From the NCBI GenBank assembly GCA_013214355.1, contig JABSSL010000019.1, positions 117,594 to 181,593 of the forward strand: a stretch of 64,000 bases of DNA, in the 5' to 3' direction. A program made the position numbers and the translations under genes. Source of the DNA: Saprospiraceae bacterium (GTDB lineage: Bacteria; Bacteroidota; Bacteroidia; Chitinophagales; Saprospiraceae). Under the pieces are notes generated by a model. The model was not told where the DNA came from and ran no database searches. It saw only the letters and a program-made list of their open reading frames with translations. Positions 34,642 to 45,032 of the stretch are shown one piece after another. The number at the start of each line of letters is the position of its first letter. Position 1 is the stretch's first letter.

Positions 34642-35997
34642 CTATTTTCTACGCTTCCTTTTCTTTTTTGGCTTTTGCCCTCGAGTCTTAGGTTTTTTAT
34701 ACTTCAATTTCATTTTGTCCGCGTGTCGGACTTTCTTATTTACCTTTTTGTTCTTATCTGTCTTCTCGTGGAAGGCGCCACCAGATTTTTCAATATCTGG
34801 TAGGTTGATGGCCAGGTTTTTCATGAAGATTTGCGGCTTTTCAGCCTCAATCAGTTCATCGGAAATTTCGAGATTCTCAGGTAATTCCTGTATCGGAATT
34901 TCATAATTCATCAAGCCCTGAATAGCTTCAATATAAGCGTCATCCTTTTCCGTAATAAAGGACAAGGCCTTTCCTTCTGCATCTGCTCTTCCGGTTCGCC
35001 CAATTCGGTGGATATAGCTTTCTGGTTCGTCCGGAATATCAAAGTTGATTACGTGGGAAACCTCGGCAATGTCCAATCCACGAGCGATAAGATCCGTAGC
35101 AATCAAAGCTCGATACGTCCCATCCTTGAACGACTGTACGGAATTAAAGCGGTTATTTTGTGCCTTGTTAGAATGGATGACCCCTACTCTACCCGGATAT
35201 ACCTCCTCCAAACGTTCAAAAAGCACATCTGACAACTTTTTAGTTGCTGAAAACACCAGTACCTTATTCATTTCTTCCTGCTCATCCAGTAAGCGCTGTA
35301 GGAGATTTACCTTGGTGTTGAAATTCGGCACCTTGTAAGCCGTCTGACTAATATTATCAAGTGGGGTACCCACTGGTGTTGCTTCAATCCGTTTAGGGAA
35401 ATTAAAAAAGGTATCCAGCAAGTCTTCGACCTCTTCCGTTAGCGTAGCTGAAAAGAGTAAGTTTTGCCGCTTTTCTGGTAGCAGATCAAAGAGATTCAGC
35501 AATTGATGACGGAATCCTAAATTCAACATTTCATCGACCTCATCAATCACTAGCTTCTTAATCTTCTTGGCTTTCAAGGCACCTTTGTAAATCAGATCCA
35601 AAAGTCGGCCTGGAGTGGCCACCAACACATCCAATCCCTGCTCTACCAGTTTAACTTGGGTATTAATATTGGTACCCCCATATACACCCACCACCTCAAC
35701 ATTCATGTAAGTAGTCAGTTGCTCCACAGCTTCCACTACCTGGACCACTAATTCTCTGGTAGGCACGACCACGAGAATTTGTGGGAAGCGGTCTTTACTG
35801 TATTTCCACAATCGCAGCAAGGGCAATAAGTAAGCAAAAGTCTTTCCCGTACCGGTCTGAGCTATACCTACCATATCCCTTCCGGACATGATCACAGAGA
35901 ATGCCTTCTCTTGAATCGGAGTGGGCGTGGTAAGCCCCGAGTCTTGCAACGCATTGCGCAGCGAACTATTTAAATTTAGATCATCAAAAGTGCTCAT
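34642..35997 (-). CDS. DEAD-box-family RNA helicase with DEVD motif II
   Basis: 451 residues. Q motif region PTPIQEKAF, Walker A AQTGTGKT (46-53), PTREL (79-83), TPGR, motif II DEVD (152-155) in place of DEAD, SAT (FSATL), ARGLD and HRIGRTGRA. The last 35 residues are very rich in Lys/Arg, an RNA-binding tail. Likely ribosome assembly or mRNA unwinding. It starts one base after the methyltransferase stop, so the two are probably co-translated. Confidence 0.92.
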   Translation of the reverse strand: MSTFDDLNLNSSLRNALQDSGLTTPTPIQEKAFSVIMSGRDMVGIAQTGTGKTFAYLLPLLRLWKYSKDRFPQILVVVPTRELVVQVVEAVEQLTTYMNVEVVGVYGGTNINTQVKLVEQGLDVLVATPGRLLDLIYKGALKAKKIKKLVIDEVDEMLNLGFRHQLLNLFDLLPEKRQNLLFSATLTEEVEDLLDTFFNFPKRIEATPVGTPLDNISQTAYKVPNFNTKVNLLQRLLDEQEEMNKVLVFSATKKLSDVLFERLEEVYPGRVGVIHSNKAQNNRFNSVQSFKDGTYRALIATDLIARGLDIAEVSHVINFDIPDEPESYIHRIGRTGRADAEGKALSFITEKDDAYIEAIQGLMNYEIPIQELPENLEISDELIEAEKPQIFMKNLAINLPDIEKSGGAFHEKTDKNKKVNKKVRHADKMKLKYKKPKTRGQKPKKKRKRRK

Positions 35998-35998
35998 C

Positions 35999-36610
35999 TC
36001 AAATGGATTTTCTCAGGCACCAGGTTGTCATTGCCCTTTGGTTTTGCACATTGGTGGTTTTAATCGGCTCCATCCACTCCCCTCCTAATTTTTCTGTATC
36101 CTTCAGCAGTTTCTGTTGATCTACTAAATACCATTGGGTACCGCTAGGAAGTTCATAAATACCATCACCGACAGCCGTTATAAAGGGCTCAACACCGATG
36201 GTGGAAGACAAGCGGCAGAAGAAGAATCCTCCTGGCTTAATTACCTTCCAGATCGAGCTTAGCATTTCATCAAAATGCGTATGGTTCTTGGAAAAGTGTA
36301 AAACCGCATTGCATATAACCAGATCAAAATAGGCAGCCTCAAAGGGCATCTTTGTGATCGGAGCACAAACAAATCTTTCCGCAGGATAGGCTGGCTGTAA
36401 GGTATCAGCTAAGGATCGAATAGTAGCAATAGCCTCGGGGTTTTGGTCCACGCCAAAGACTTCATAACCATTCTTCAAGAAGAAATGGCTATTTCTTCCT
36501 GCTCCACACCCCACGTCTAAAATCCGTTTGCAGTCCTGGTATCTCCCTTTCATCAGTTGATCGAAAAGGTAGATATCCATTCTGCCCAGTTCATCCAGAA
36601 AATCAATCAT
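35999..36610 (-). CDS. class I SAM-dependent methyltransferase
   Basis: 203 residues. Motif I is ILDVGCGAGRNSHFFL near residue 30, motif II FGVDQNPEAI, and FDLVICNAVLHF marks motif IV. The tail has GGFFFCRLSS. It resembles TehB/UbiE-type small methyltransferases. Substrate unknown. It is directly upstream of the helicase, which makes an RNA or ribosomal target possible but unproven. Confidence 0.85.
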   Translation of the reverse strand: MIDFLDELGRMDIYLFDQLMKGRYQDCKRILDVGCGAGRNSHFFLKNGYEVFGVDQNPEAIATIRSLADTLQPAYPAERFVCAPITKMPFEAAYFDLVICNAVLHFSKNHTHFDEMLSSIWKVIKPGGFFFCRLSSTIGVEPFITAVGDGIYELPSGTQWYLVDQQKLLKDTEKLGGEWMEPIKTTNVQNQRAMTTWCLRKSI

Positions 36611-36686
36611 ATCTTGCAGACTATTGCTTGAAACCGCAAAGAACGCAAAATTTTGGCAATTGGCTTAGTACATGTTTGACCGCTCT

Positions 36687-37703
36687 TTACTTCACTTCCT
36701 CTCTCCCATCCGCATGGATGGCAAAGCGACCACGTTCCTTAGCATGTACTTGATCCGAGTTAGGCCATGGCCAGCCACCAAAGGCAGTACGCTGAAAATC
36801 TTGGATCGCCTCATATATCTCATTATCCGTATTCATAACAAAAGGACCATGTTGCGCTACCGGTTCTCCGATGGGTTTTCCCTGCAGGAACAGTAAATGT
36901 GCCGTTTCGGCTCCGTTTTGTAGTTGTAGGGGCTGACTTGCATCTACCTTGATGACCGAACTATTGGGAATACTTGTTCCTTCCATGTGTAGGTCTGCAC
37001 CCCGATAGAAATACAAGCTTCGATTTAGCTCAGAAGTGCCGGCGGGGACTGTCCAAGTTGCTCCTGGCTCTAAACTAATTGTCCATATAGCAACCTGATT
37101 AGTGGGATCTGCCGCCCAGGAATTCGGGGCGGGATCGGGGGCTTGCACTTCATCAAGTTGACCAGCAATAACTGTTACTTTCGTCTTTTTCCCCTGCTCG
37201 TCTTCATGTTCAAAGACCGGGATCGTATCTCGCCAAAGCATCGCAAAATGGGGTTCTACTAGTTTATCTTTCTTGGGTAAGTTTAACCAAATTTGGAAAA
37301 GCTCTAGTGGGTTTCCTTGGTCTTCTTTCAATAAAGGAAACATCTCAGAATGCTGCACCCCTTTACCAGCAGTCATCCATTGCACGTCACCATTACCAAA
37401 ACGTCCCGCGGCGCCTAAGGAGTCGGCATGATCGACCAAGCCTTCTGCCGCGATGGTTACCGTTTCAAACCCTCTATGAGGATGAGAGGGGAAACCAGGA
37501 ACAGTTCTACCATGATACATCCTCCATGGAAATTGCGGGTTGAAGTCTTGCCCTAATGGTCGGGCGGCCAAGGAAGCTTGAGGCCCCATCTGACCATTTC
37601 CTGCCGGATAATCATCCTTGTGATAAGCACAAAACAAAAAGGGATCACTGGTTTGCCAAGGAAAGCCGAGGCGTTGAATAGATATAATTTTATTATTACT
37701 CAT
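36687..37703 (-). CDS. pirin-family cupin protein
   Basis: 338 residues from the ATG at 37703; an ATG five codons earlier is also in frame. Pirin signatures are [15 protein letters not shown] (metal His) and [18 protein letters not shown] (metal His/Glu), then an [12 protein letters not shown] block and a C-terminal cupin with HGPFVMNT. Pirins bind Fe and some act as quercetinases or redox sensors. Role here unknown. Confidence 0.9.
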   Translation of the reverse strand: MSNNKIISIQRLGFPWQTSDPFLFCAYHKDDYPAGNGQMGPQASLAARPLGQDFNPQFPWRMYHGRTVPGFPSHPHRGFETVTIAAEGLVDHADSLGAAGRFGNGDVQWMTAGKGVQHSEMFPLLKEDQGNPLELFQIWLNLPKKDKLVEPHFAMLWRDTIPVFEHEDEQGKKTKVTVIAGQLDEVQAPDPAPNSWAADPTNQVAIWTISLEPGATWTVPAGTSELNRSLYFYRGADLHMEGTSIPNSSVIKVDASQPLQLQNGAETAHLLFLQGKPIGEPVAQHGPFVMNTDNEIYEAIQDFQRTAFGGWPWPNSDQVHAKERGRFAIHADGREEVK

Positions 37704-37912
37704 GATGGTCTCCTTCAAAACAAATTAAATTGAAATCAATGCCATTGTAGTAGCTTAACAACAAAGAAGCGCATTTGGTTAATTATTGCTCAGTTGCCCG
37801 GACATTTCTTGTTCTCAATACACTAATAGATAGAGCGCAGTTTAGTCGTCAATTCTGTTTTGCTCTTCCATAAGGTTACATAAGATTAGAAAAAGAGGAC
37901 TCGTCATCCCCG

Positions 37913-37955
37913 CAATAGGAAAGCCCCGGCGCATTGCGCCGGGGCTTTCCTATTG
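37913..37955. terminator. very strong GC-rich hairpin after the sulfur operon
   Basis: Two perfectly complementary 21-base arms (37913-37933 and 37935-37955) meet almost without a loop; the core is GCCCCGGCGC against GCGCCGGGGC. It begins 26 bases past the rhodanese stop on its transcript side. A T-rich run (CTCTTTTTC on the minus strand) lies some 20 bases further on. Probably a terminator, possibly a repeat element. Confidence 0.7.
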
Positions 37956-37981
37956 CTCTACACTTATCGGTTAACTTTCCT

Positions 37982-38350
37982 TTAATTCAGTTGAAAAATC
38001 TCATGCCAAGCTTGCCATCCTCCATCCAAATTAAAGACATTATCTTTTGCCATCCCTCCATTAATCATTAGTGTACAAGCTCTGATACTTCTTCTTCCAC
38101 TTCGACAATACACAAGATACTTTTGGTTTGGGTCAAGAGCTTCCATCTGTTCGTAAAATTCATCCCCGAAATAGTCAATGTTGACAGCTGAATCAAAGTG
38201 ACCGTTCAAAAACTCCTTGGGAGTCCTTACATCAATCAGTATTAAGTCTGTCAATTCATCCATCAACTGCTGAGCCTCAATCGGTTTGAGGTTATTGAGG
38301 CGCGCCTTGAACATGCGCCATCGAGGGGTCTTACAAGATTTATCTTCCAT
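37982..38350 (-). CDS. single-domain rhodanese (sulfurtransferase)
   Basis: 122 residues. LILIDVRTPKEFLNGHFDSAVNIDYFG is the rhodanese CH2A region and LVYCRSGRRS holds the active-site Cys with a CRSGRR loop typical of thiosulfate:acceptor or persulfide transfer. VFNLDGGWQAW closes the domain. No signal peptide, so cytoplasmic. Last gene of a three-gene set with a SulP transporter and a persulfide-dioxygenase fusion. Confidence 0.92.
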   Translation of the reverse strand: MEDKSCKTPRWRMFKARLNNLKPIEAQQLMDELTDLILIDVRTPKEFLNGHFDSAVNIDYFGDEFYEQMEALDPNQKYLVYCRSGRRSIRACTLMINGGMAKDNVFNLDGGWQAWHEIFQLN

Positions 38351-38482
38351 TATTGACTACCAGTTAATAATTGCTAGGCCAATTTCCTAGGACCATTTGG
38401 TCCTTCAGTCCCTAGCACGGTACAAAAATAAGGGATTTCCGGGAATTCTGCTGATGCATTTTGCCAGCACATCATTCCCTAT

Positions 38483-40222
38483 CTATTGTCGATTCTTCAC
38501 GTTGGTCTGAATGGCGCTAGGATTCCAAGGTAAGTCTCCTTGCTGTTCTCCATGATAGAAAGCATCTTCCGCATTATGTACATACATGAAGAAGTTTTCT
38601 TTGCCAAAATCTTCGATCAAATTTACGCGGTATAGCATGTCCCGAACAGGTCCAATTACTCCGCACAGGTTCAATCGAATCTTCCTTTCTGCTAGGTATT
38701 TATACATCTCCTCCAACGCATGGATGCCGGTGCTATCAATGTCGTGCATAGAACTAGCATCCATGATTAACAATTTCAAGTTAGGTCCTTTCTCGCTTAC
38801 TAAACGTTTGATGTTTTCCTTAAAGTAACTTGCATTGCCAAAGTAAAGTTGATCATCAAAGCGTAGAATTAGTATTTCATCCGACTGTTGTGCCTCTTGG
38901 AAGCGTTTGATGTTTCGATAAAAGTTCGTCCCCGGCAACTTCCCGAGCACAGCCAAGTGAGGGCGTGAGCTTCTGTAGAGTACCGTCATCAGCGATAGTG
39001 TTACTCCAGCAACCACCCCTTCTCCAATACCAAATACCAGCGTCACCAAGAAAGTCACTGACATCATCCAAAAATCGCGGCGATGAGTATGCCACAAATG
39101 AATGGCTTCTTTCAGATCAAACAAGCTCTTAATGGCTAGTAGGATGATGGCAGCCAGTACTGCCTTCGGCAGAAAATAGACCAGATCTGTCAGGAATAAC
39201 AAGGTTAAGCCGACTAAAGTAGCCGCTACGATGGACGCCACGCCTGTCTTGGCACCAGCCTCATCATTTACGGCAGAACGACTAAAACTTCCTGAGGTAA
39301 CTAAAGATTGAAAGAAGGCTCCAATCAATTTCGAAACCCCTAAAGCCAACAATTCCTGATCTGGGCGTACCACGTAGTTCTGATGTTTCGCCTCCAAAAC
39401 CTTAGCAATCCCAATACTCTCCACCACACAAATAACCGTCACGGTAAAAACAGTGGGCATCACGGCCACAATCTTATCCCAAGCTAGCACCGGAATTTCA
39501 AAAGCTGGCAGCCCTTCCGGTACCTCCCTCACCAAAGCTAAGCCTTGACTTTCTAACTGAAAACCCCAGGCGAGGAGCGTACCGATAATGGTAACGATTA
39601 GGGGGCCTGGAATAGACCGGTGGATAGATTTGAACCCAAGTATCGCAAACAAGGCGCCCAGACAAAAGATAACAGAGAGTAACTGAGTTTGTCCAAGGTG
39701 TTCAACAGCATAGAAGAGCGTCTGATACGAATGTGCAAAACGTGGTATGGCAATCCCCAGCAAATCCTTAAGTTGGCTGATGCCGATGATGACAGCCGCA
39801 GCAGAGGTAAACCCAACCAACACTGGATGAGATAAGAAATTAACTAAGAATCCCATCCTCAAAAAACTGAGCAACAGCTGCGCTAAGCCCACTAATAAAC
39901 CTGTAAGAATCACCAACTCGATGAAGGCCACACTACCTGGCTCCTCTAATTGACTAATTCCCGCCAAAACCAAGAGAGCAGAGATCGCTACTGGGCCAAT
40001 CGACATCTGTCTGGAGGAACCGAAAATCGCATAAAGGAATAAGGGAATAAATCCACCGTACAGTCCATAGATGGGTGGCATCCCCGTCAGCATCGCATAT
40101 GCCATGCCTTGAGGGATAAGCATCACGCCCACCGTAAGGCCAGCAGAAAGGTCTTTTCCGAAATCAACACGAGTGTATTGATCTAATGATTCAAGTATGG
40201 GAAACCATCTACTCCATTGCAT
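38483..40222 (-). CDS. SulP-family anion transporter with STAS domain
   Basis: 579 residues: about 10-14 membrane helices (DLSAGLTVGVMLIPQGMAYAMLTGMPPIYGLYGGFIP is the SLC26/SulP N-terminal signature) and a C-terminal STAS domain (about 440-550, ILRFDDQLYFGNASYFKENI...LKLLIMDASSMHDIDSTGIHALEE). Sulfate or bicarbonate are the usual substrates. Its place between a CstB-like enzyme and a rhodanese suggests sulfate or sulfite/thiosulfate movement linked to sulfide oxidation. Confidence 0.93.
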   Translation of the reverse strand: MQWSRWFPILESLDQYTRVDFGKDLSAGLTVGVMLIPQGMAYAMLTGMPPIYGLYGGFIPLFLYAIFGSSRQMSIGPVAISALLVLAGISQLEEPGSVAFIELVILTGLLVGLAQLLLSFLRMGFLVNFLSHPVLVGFTSAAAVIIGISQLKDLLGIAIPRFAHSYQTLFYAVEHLGQTQLLSVIFCLGALFAILGFKSIHRSIPGPLIVTIIGTLLAWGFQLESQGLALVREVPEGLPAFEIPVLAWDKIVAVMPTVFTVTVICVVESIGIAKVLEAKHQNYVVRPDQELLALGVSKLIGAFFQSLVTSGSFSRSAVNDEAGAKTGVASIVAATLVGLTLLFLTDLVYFLPKAVLAAIILLAIKSLFDLKEAIHLWHTHRRDFWMMSVTFLVTLVFGIGEGVVAGVTLSLMTVLYRSSRPHLAVLGKLPGTNFYRNIKRFQEAQQSDEILILRFDDQLYFGNASYFKENIKRLVSEKGPNLKLLIMDASSMHDIDSTGIHALEEMYKYLAERKIRLNLCGVIGPVRDMLYRVNLIEDFGKENFFMYVHNAEDAFYHGEQQGDLPWNPSAIQTNVKNRQ

Positions 40223-40325
40223 GGACTGAGGGGCTATTTATAGGTACTTTTATATACGGCCAAGATAAGAAAAGAGATTCGCTTTCTACCCTCAGTCCAC
40301 TGGCTTAGTCTGTCAAGAAATGGCT

Positions 40326-41744
40326 TTAAGCTGCCCCAGTAGAAGGGCATACAAAATCAGTCATAGGTAATCCCGCAGCTTCCATATGAGCAACCGCTCC
40401 GTGCACATTAATGAGCTGCTCAAATCCTCTAGCTTTCAGGATAGAGGCAGCAACGGTAGAACGGTATCCACTACGGCAATGCATGTAGTAGGTTTTTTCC
40501 TTCGACATCTCACTCATCTTATCATTGATGAAATCCAAGGGAATGTTGATAGAACCGTCAATGTGCTCAGCTGACCACTCCGAAGGTTTCCGGACATCCA
40601 TGATATTAATCTCAGTATCCTGATCAAAAGCCTTTGCTAATGCTTTGAGATCGATGGTTTCAATTTGGTCATACTCGGCACCAGCATCCTTCCAAGCTTG
40701 GAATCCCCCTTCTAAGTATCCAATAGCGTTATCATAACCAACTCTGGCTAAGCGCTTAATCGTTTCTTCTTCTCGGCCTTCCGGTGCTACGATGAGGATC
40801 GGCTGCATCAAATCTTTGATCAAGGCGCCCACCCAAGGCGCGAAACTGCCATCTAATCCAATAAATATTGAATTAGGAATAAAGCCTTGTACAAAGGAAG
40901 TCTTGTCTCGTACATCTAAAATCAGCGCATCATTTTCGTTGGCTGCCGCTTCAAATCCTCTAGGACTTAAGGCTACAGCACCTCTTTTCATAACCTTGTC
41001 AAAACTTTCGTACCCCTGCTTGTTCAATTTCGCATTCTTGGCAAAGTATTGAGGTGGAGGTAAAAGCCCTTCGGTGACTTCTTGGATAAACTCTTCTCGA
41101 GTCATGTCCGCACGCAATGCATAATTCGTTTGCTTTTGGTGACCAAGGGTATCCCAAGTATCTTTCGACATGTTTTTCCCGCAAGCCGATCCGGCACCGT
41201 GAGCTGGGTATACCAGTACTTCATCCGGGAGAGTCATGATCTTGGTTCGTAGACTATCAAATAACCAACCTGCCAGATCTTCCTTGGTGACACTTCCTTG
41301 CTTCTGTGCTAAATCTGGTCGGCCAACATCTCCAATGAATAAGGTATCACCCGTAAAGATAGCGTGTTCCTTTCCTTCCTCATTCAACAACAAAAAAGTG
41401 GTGCTCTCCGGCGTATGTCCAGGGGTGTGTAAAACTCGAATGGTCACTGCCCCTAGCTTAAAATCCTCTCCATCTTTAGCTGTGTATTTCTCGTATTCAG
41501 TCTCGGCATGAGGACCATAAATGATCTTTGCACCGGTTTTTTTGGCAAGGTCTATATGCCCAGAAACGAAATCAGCATGGAAATGAGTCTCCAAAATGTA
41601 TTTGATTTGAGCTCCCGCTTCCTTGGCTCTTTTGAGATAAGGTTCCGTTTCTCTTAGGGGATCAATGATCGCCGCTTCTCCCTCACTCTCGATGTAATAA
41701 GCCCCTTGGGCCAAGCAACCTGTATATATTTGCTCTATTATCAT
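40326..41744 (-). CDS. persulfide dioxygenase-rhodanese fusion (CstB/ETHE1-like)
   Basis: 472 residues from the ATG at 41744 (MIIEQIYTG); the open frame runs further upstream but without family character. The metallo-beta-lactamase domain (1-240) has ILETHFHADFVSGH (His54, His56, Asp58), TPGHTPES and GDTLFIGDVGRPDL. A first rhodanese domain (about 265-360) lacks the active Cys (IVAPEGREE). A second (about 375-465) keeps it in MHCRSGYRST. This MBL-pseudorhodanese-rhodanese order is that of CstB, which oxidises persulfide to thiosulfate via sulfite. First gene of the sulfur operon. Confidence 0.9.
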   Translation of the reverse strand: MIIEQIYTGCLAQGAYYIESEGEAAIIDPLRETEPYLKRAKEAGAQIKYILETHFHADFVSGHIDLAKKTGAKIIYGPHAETEYEKYTAKDGEDFKLGAVTIRVLHTPGHTPESTTFLLLNEEGKEHAIFTGDTLFIGDVGRPDLAQKQGSVTKEDLAGWLFDSLRTKIMTLPDEVLVYPAHGAGSACGKNMSKDTWDTLGHQKQTNYALRADMTREEFIQEVTEGLLPPPQYFAKNAKLNKQGYESFDKVMKRGAVALSPRGFEAAANENDALILDVRDKTSFVQGFIPNSIFIGLDGSFAPWVGALIKDLMQPILIVAPEGREEETIKRLARVGYDNAIGYLEGGFQAWKDAGAEYDQIETIDLKALAKAFDQDTEINIMDVRKPSEWSAEHIDGSINIPLDFINDKMSEMSKEKTYYMHCRSGYRSTVAASILKARGFEQLINVHGAVAHMEAAGLPMTDFVCPSTGAA

Positions 41745-41935
41745 AGCATAAGATTTTTTGTTGCTACAAAGTAAAGGCTTGTTCTCTTCCTTTACAGTGA
41801 TGCGTATCACACTGGCATACGAAGAGGTGAAAGTAGGAAAATTTATCGTGCTGAGGTAAGCATGTAGGTCTGAGGATGCACTTCTTCTCAAGCGCAAGCT
41901 GATTTATGGATCTCTGTAGAAGCCTTAAAGAAAGA

Positions 41936-43423
41936 CTATTGATCTAAACCATTAAGGTAGGATTCAGCTCTATTTAGTAGTGTTTCTTGCTTTTCGGGAT
42001 TCATCTTCTCAAAGGTCCTCACCAACATCCCTAATCTAGGATTGCGTGTAAAAAAGTCTCGATGCACATGCATGAAACGCCAGAATAATGCGTCCCAAAT
42101 TTCTTGCCAAGGTCCTTTTTTATAATTACTCATCTTCATCAGGTAGTTGCTACCACTTATGTAGGGTTTAGTGGACATCAAGCCTCCATCTGCAAACTGA
42201 CTCATTCCATATACATTAGGCACCATTACCCAATCATACGCATCGATAAATAACTCCATGAACCATCGATAGACCTCATCGGGATCAAACTCACACAACA
42301 GCATAAAATTACCCAGGACCATTAAGCGCTCAATATGATGGCAGTAACCCGTTTTCAATACTTTCTTGATCGTCTGATCAAGAGGAGGGAGTCCGGTTTC
42401 ACCCGTGTAAAAACTGGCAGGTATTTTCCGCTCAAATCCCCAATAATTTCTAGTTCTTTCTTCTCTACCCTTACATTCATAAATCCCCCGAATAAACTCA
42501 CGCCATCCAATAATTTGACGAATAAAACCCTCCGTAGAATTAATGGGTATCCCTTCTTTTGCTGCAAAGTTCATACTTTCCACCATAATCTGCTTAGGGG
42601 TGATCAGCCCTACATTGAGCATGGGCGTCAAGACACTATGATGTAAAATGGTCTCATCCGCCACGATAGCGTCTTCATAATCCCCGAACTCTACAAACCG
42701 AAAATTTAGAAACTGCTGAAACCACTCGTCGGTGGTTTGGTAGTTATAGGGATAGAGCGGGAAATCAGTAAGCTCGCCCGGATTAGCTTGAAAGTTTGTC
42801 TCAACGTACTGGCAAGCTTCATCGTAGAAGAAATCACCATCTGGGTATTTAATCAGGGGTGGGGTTTTCTTCCTTGGATACTTCTTGCGATTTTCTGCAT
42901 CAAAGCTCCACTTTCCGCCCAGTGGTTGCTCATCCCCCACTAGCAATACGTCCCACTTCTTACGTTGACTGATGTAGAACTTAGTCTGAAAGAACTTCTT
43001 TTTGCTGGGCTTAAAGAAGGTGGTCAATTCCTCAGGTGTATTTAGAAACAGTGGAGATGGATGAACCTCCAGTTCTAAACTTAGCTGTGCAGCGGTTTCA
43101 GTAATTCTTTGATTAAGCCAATCGTCAGTTACGTCAATCATAGAAATGTGCTGGACTCCCTGTTCAGCCAAGAAGGGTATCAAATTTCTGACATCCGAAA
43201 TTTCCTCTTGAGCGTTTACATATTGAACTCTACCCCCTTTTTCTTCTAGATACTGTGCATAGGACTTCATACTAGCCCGGTGAAAGGCAAGCTTCTGTTT
43301 GTGAAAAGGATACTGTCTGAAAAACAGAAACTCTTCTACGAGTAAGCACGGATGGTCATTCTCCAAGAGCGGAGACGCCGCAAATAATTGATGAGGAAAG
43401 ATCAGATTAACGCTTTTGTTCAT
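41936..43423 (-). CDS. cryptochrome/photolyase-related protein without the Fe-S cysteines
   Basis: 495 residues from the ATG at 43423. The fold of the prokaryotic Fe-S photolyase group (DPRP, PF04244) is evident: NLIFPHQLF start, [36 protein letters not shown], and [34 protein letters not shown]. In Fe-S members the following region has Cys-x2-Cys and a later Cys that bind a 4Fe-4S cluster; here it reads [19 protein letters not shown] with none. It overlaps the DUF2256 gene by 17 bases. Probably (6-4) repair or light sensing. Confidence 0.88.
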   Translation of the reverse strand: MNKSVNLIFPHQLFAASPLLENDHPCLLVEEFLFFRQYPFHKQKLAFHRASMKSYAQYLEEKGGRVQYVNAQEEISDVRNLIPFLAEQGVQHISMIDVTDDWLNQRITETAAQLSLELEVHPSPLFLNTPEELTTFFKPSKKKFFQTKFYISQRKKWDVLLVGDEQPLGGKWSFDAENRKKYPRKKTPPLIKYPDGDFFYDEACQYVETNFQANPGELTDFPLYPYNYQTTDEWFQQFLNFRFVEFGDYEDAIVADETILHHSVLTPMLNVGLITPKQIMVESMNFAAKEGIPINSTEGFIRQIIGWREFIRGIYECKGREERTRNYWGFERKIPASFYTGETGLPPLDQTIKKVLKTGYCHHIERLMVLGNFMLLCEFDPDEVYRWFMELFIDAYDWVMVPNVYGMSQFADGGLMSTKPYISGSNYLMKMSNYKKGPWQEIWDALFWRFMHVHRDFFTRNPRLGMLVRTFEKMNPEKQETLLNRAESYLNGLDQ

Positions 43424-43556
43424 GACTCTTCTTATTTCTTCTACACCGTTCACTGCAGTACTTGACCGAATCCCAATCCTTAGCCCATTTCTTACGCCAA
43501 TAAAAAGGACGGCCACATACAGGACAGATTTTTTGAGGTAAATTTTCCTTTTTCAT
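43407..43556 (-). CDS. DUF2256 small zinc-finger protein
   Basis: 49 residues. Four Cys in a treble-clef-like layout (CPVCGRPF near 11-18 and YCSERCRR near 33-40) around [13 protein letters not shown]. This matches DUF2256, a tiny family repeatedly found beside photolyases. ATG at 43556, seven bases after the photolyase stop; its 3' end overlaps the following cryptochrome-type gene by 17 bases. It likely binds Zn. Function unknown. Confidence 0.9.
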   Translation of the reverse strand: MKKENLPQKICPVCGRPFYWRKKWAKDWDSVKYCSERCRRNKKSHEQKR

Positions 43557-43563
43557 GCCTAGT

Positions 43564-45024
43564 TTAAGATTTACGCTTGGTATGCTTCCGTAAAATTCTT
43601 CGGCTTTCTTCTTGTACCAATCTATTAGTTCGATGCCCCCAAATCTTATCCCGCGCCATTCTCCCGCTTTCTACCAGATCTACGATTGGCTTGGGATAAT
43701 CAGAGCCTAGCTTCAAGCCATACAGTGCTTGTTCCATTTCTGTTAATTTCCAAGGCTCATGAATCAGGGCAGCTGGAATGCTTTGAAGCTCTGGCACCCA
43801 TTTCTTGATGTATATGCCTTCCGGATCATGATCTTTGGATTGCTTTACAGGGTTATAGATCCGTACCGTGTTCACTCCTGTCGTACCTGCTTGCATTTGA
43901 AATTGTGGATAGTGAATCCCCGGCTCATAATCTAGGAATTGACGTGCTAAATGATATACACCTGTCCTCCAATCTTGATCTAGATGGTGACAAAGAAAAG
44001 AGACCAACATAGCTCTCATACGAAAATTGATCCAACCGGTTGCTATAACACAGCGCATGCAGGCATCGACCAAAGGATAACCGGTCTGGCCGCTTTCCCA
44101 AGCCTTAATAAAGTCGTCGTTTCTAGGACGCTCCAGCAATTCATATCCACGATTGATACAAGACGTTTCATATTCACACTCGACTTCAAACTTTTGGATA
44201 AAATGGCAATGCCAAGCGATCCTACTCAGAAAGTTTTGAAAAGCCCTTTTATGGTAGGCCGTTTTAGGGTGAGCTTTGACAAACTGATAGACTTGGCGAA
44301 TACTTAGGTTTCCCCAGGCTAGATATGGGCTAAGGCGCGAACAACTATGGCGACTGCGGCTGGGTTTGGAGATAAATCTATGATAGTTTGCCCCCCGTTT
44401 TTCCATAAACGATTGCAGGTATCGCAAAGCCTTCGTGGTGCCGGCAGGTTGAAAATCTCCTGGATACACTTGCCATTGTTTTTGTAAGACTTGTGGCAGG
44501 GGAAAAGGGTGTTCAATTGGGGATAAAACTTGGGTACTATAAGTGTTTTGAATCAAAGGCTTTGTGAGGTAAGCTTCCCTTTTTCGTTCCCAATTTCTTC
44601 GATTTTTAATCCCCCGAAGAACCGCATCCTTCTGAAACTCGATCCAGTGGACGCCTACGGCCTTCAGGTATTGAGCCACTTCCTTATCTCTATCCCAGCT
44701 GCGCCTTGTTCCACTTTCTCGATGACTCAACACTTTGTCAATCCGATACCGCTCCCCCAAAAATTTGAACATCCGACTGGCTTCTGCATAGAAGATCAGT
44801 ACCTCCCGCCCGAATGGACCCAAACCTGTATTGAGCGCTAAGATGGAGTGATAGATAAAGCGCAAGTGTCGAGTGGAAGTGTCTGGATATTGTAAGAGGC
44901 TAGGTTCGAAGCAATAAACGATCAGATATGGAATATCCGCTTGCTCGGCTTGAAACAATGGCGCATGATCTTGTAACCTCAGGTCTCGCTTGAGCCAAAC
45001 CACATTAATCTGCTGCTTACCCAT
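43564..45024 (-). CDS. deoxyribodipyrimidine photolyase / cryptochrome family protein
   Basis: 486 residues. N-terminal antenna domain ([16 protein letters not shown]) and C-terminal FAD domain: [96 protein letters not shown]. The FAD-domain motifs that hold flavin in photolyases are intact. It belongs to the FAD-binding cryptochrome-like group also seen in cyanobacteria and marine Bacteroidota. Repair versus signalling cannot be decided. Third gene of the photolyase operon. Confidence 0.9.
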   Translation of the reverse strand: MGKQQINVVWLKRDLRLQDHAPLFQAEQADIPYLIVYCFEPSLLQYPDTSTRHLRFIYHSILALNTGLGPFGREVLIFYAEASRMFKFLGERYRIDKVLSHRESGTRRSWDRDKEVAQYLKAVGVHWIEFQKDAVLRGIKNRRNWERKREAYLTKPLIQNTYSTQVLSPIEHPFPLPQVLQKQWQVYPGDFQPAGTTKALRYLQSFMEKRGANYHRFISKPSRSRHSCSRLSPYLAWGNLSIRQVYQFVKAHPKTAYHKRAFQNFLSRIAWHCHFIQKFEVECEYETSCINRGYELLERPRNDDFIKAWESGQTGYPLVDACMRCVIATGWINFRMRAMLVSFLCHHLDQDWRTGVYHLARQFLDYEPGIHYPQFQMQAGTTGVNTVRIYNPVKQSKDHDPEGIYIKKWVPELQSIPAALIHEPWKLTEMEQALYGLKLGSDYPKPIVDLVESGRMARDKIWGHRTNRLVQEESRRILRKHTKRKS

Positions 45025-45032
45025 GCCTCCGC

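Noticed and set aside
41745-41897. N-terminal extension of the persulfide dioxygenase fusion
   Set aside because: The metallo-beta-lactamase domain starts exactly at the ATG at 41744 and the extension shows no domain.
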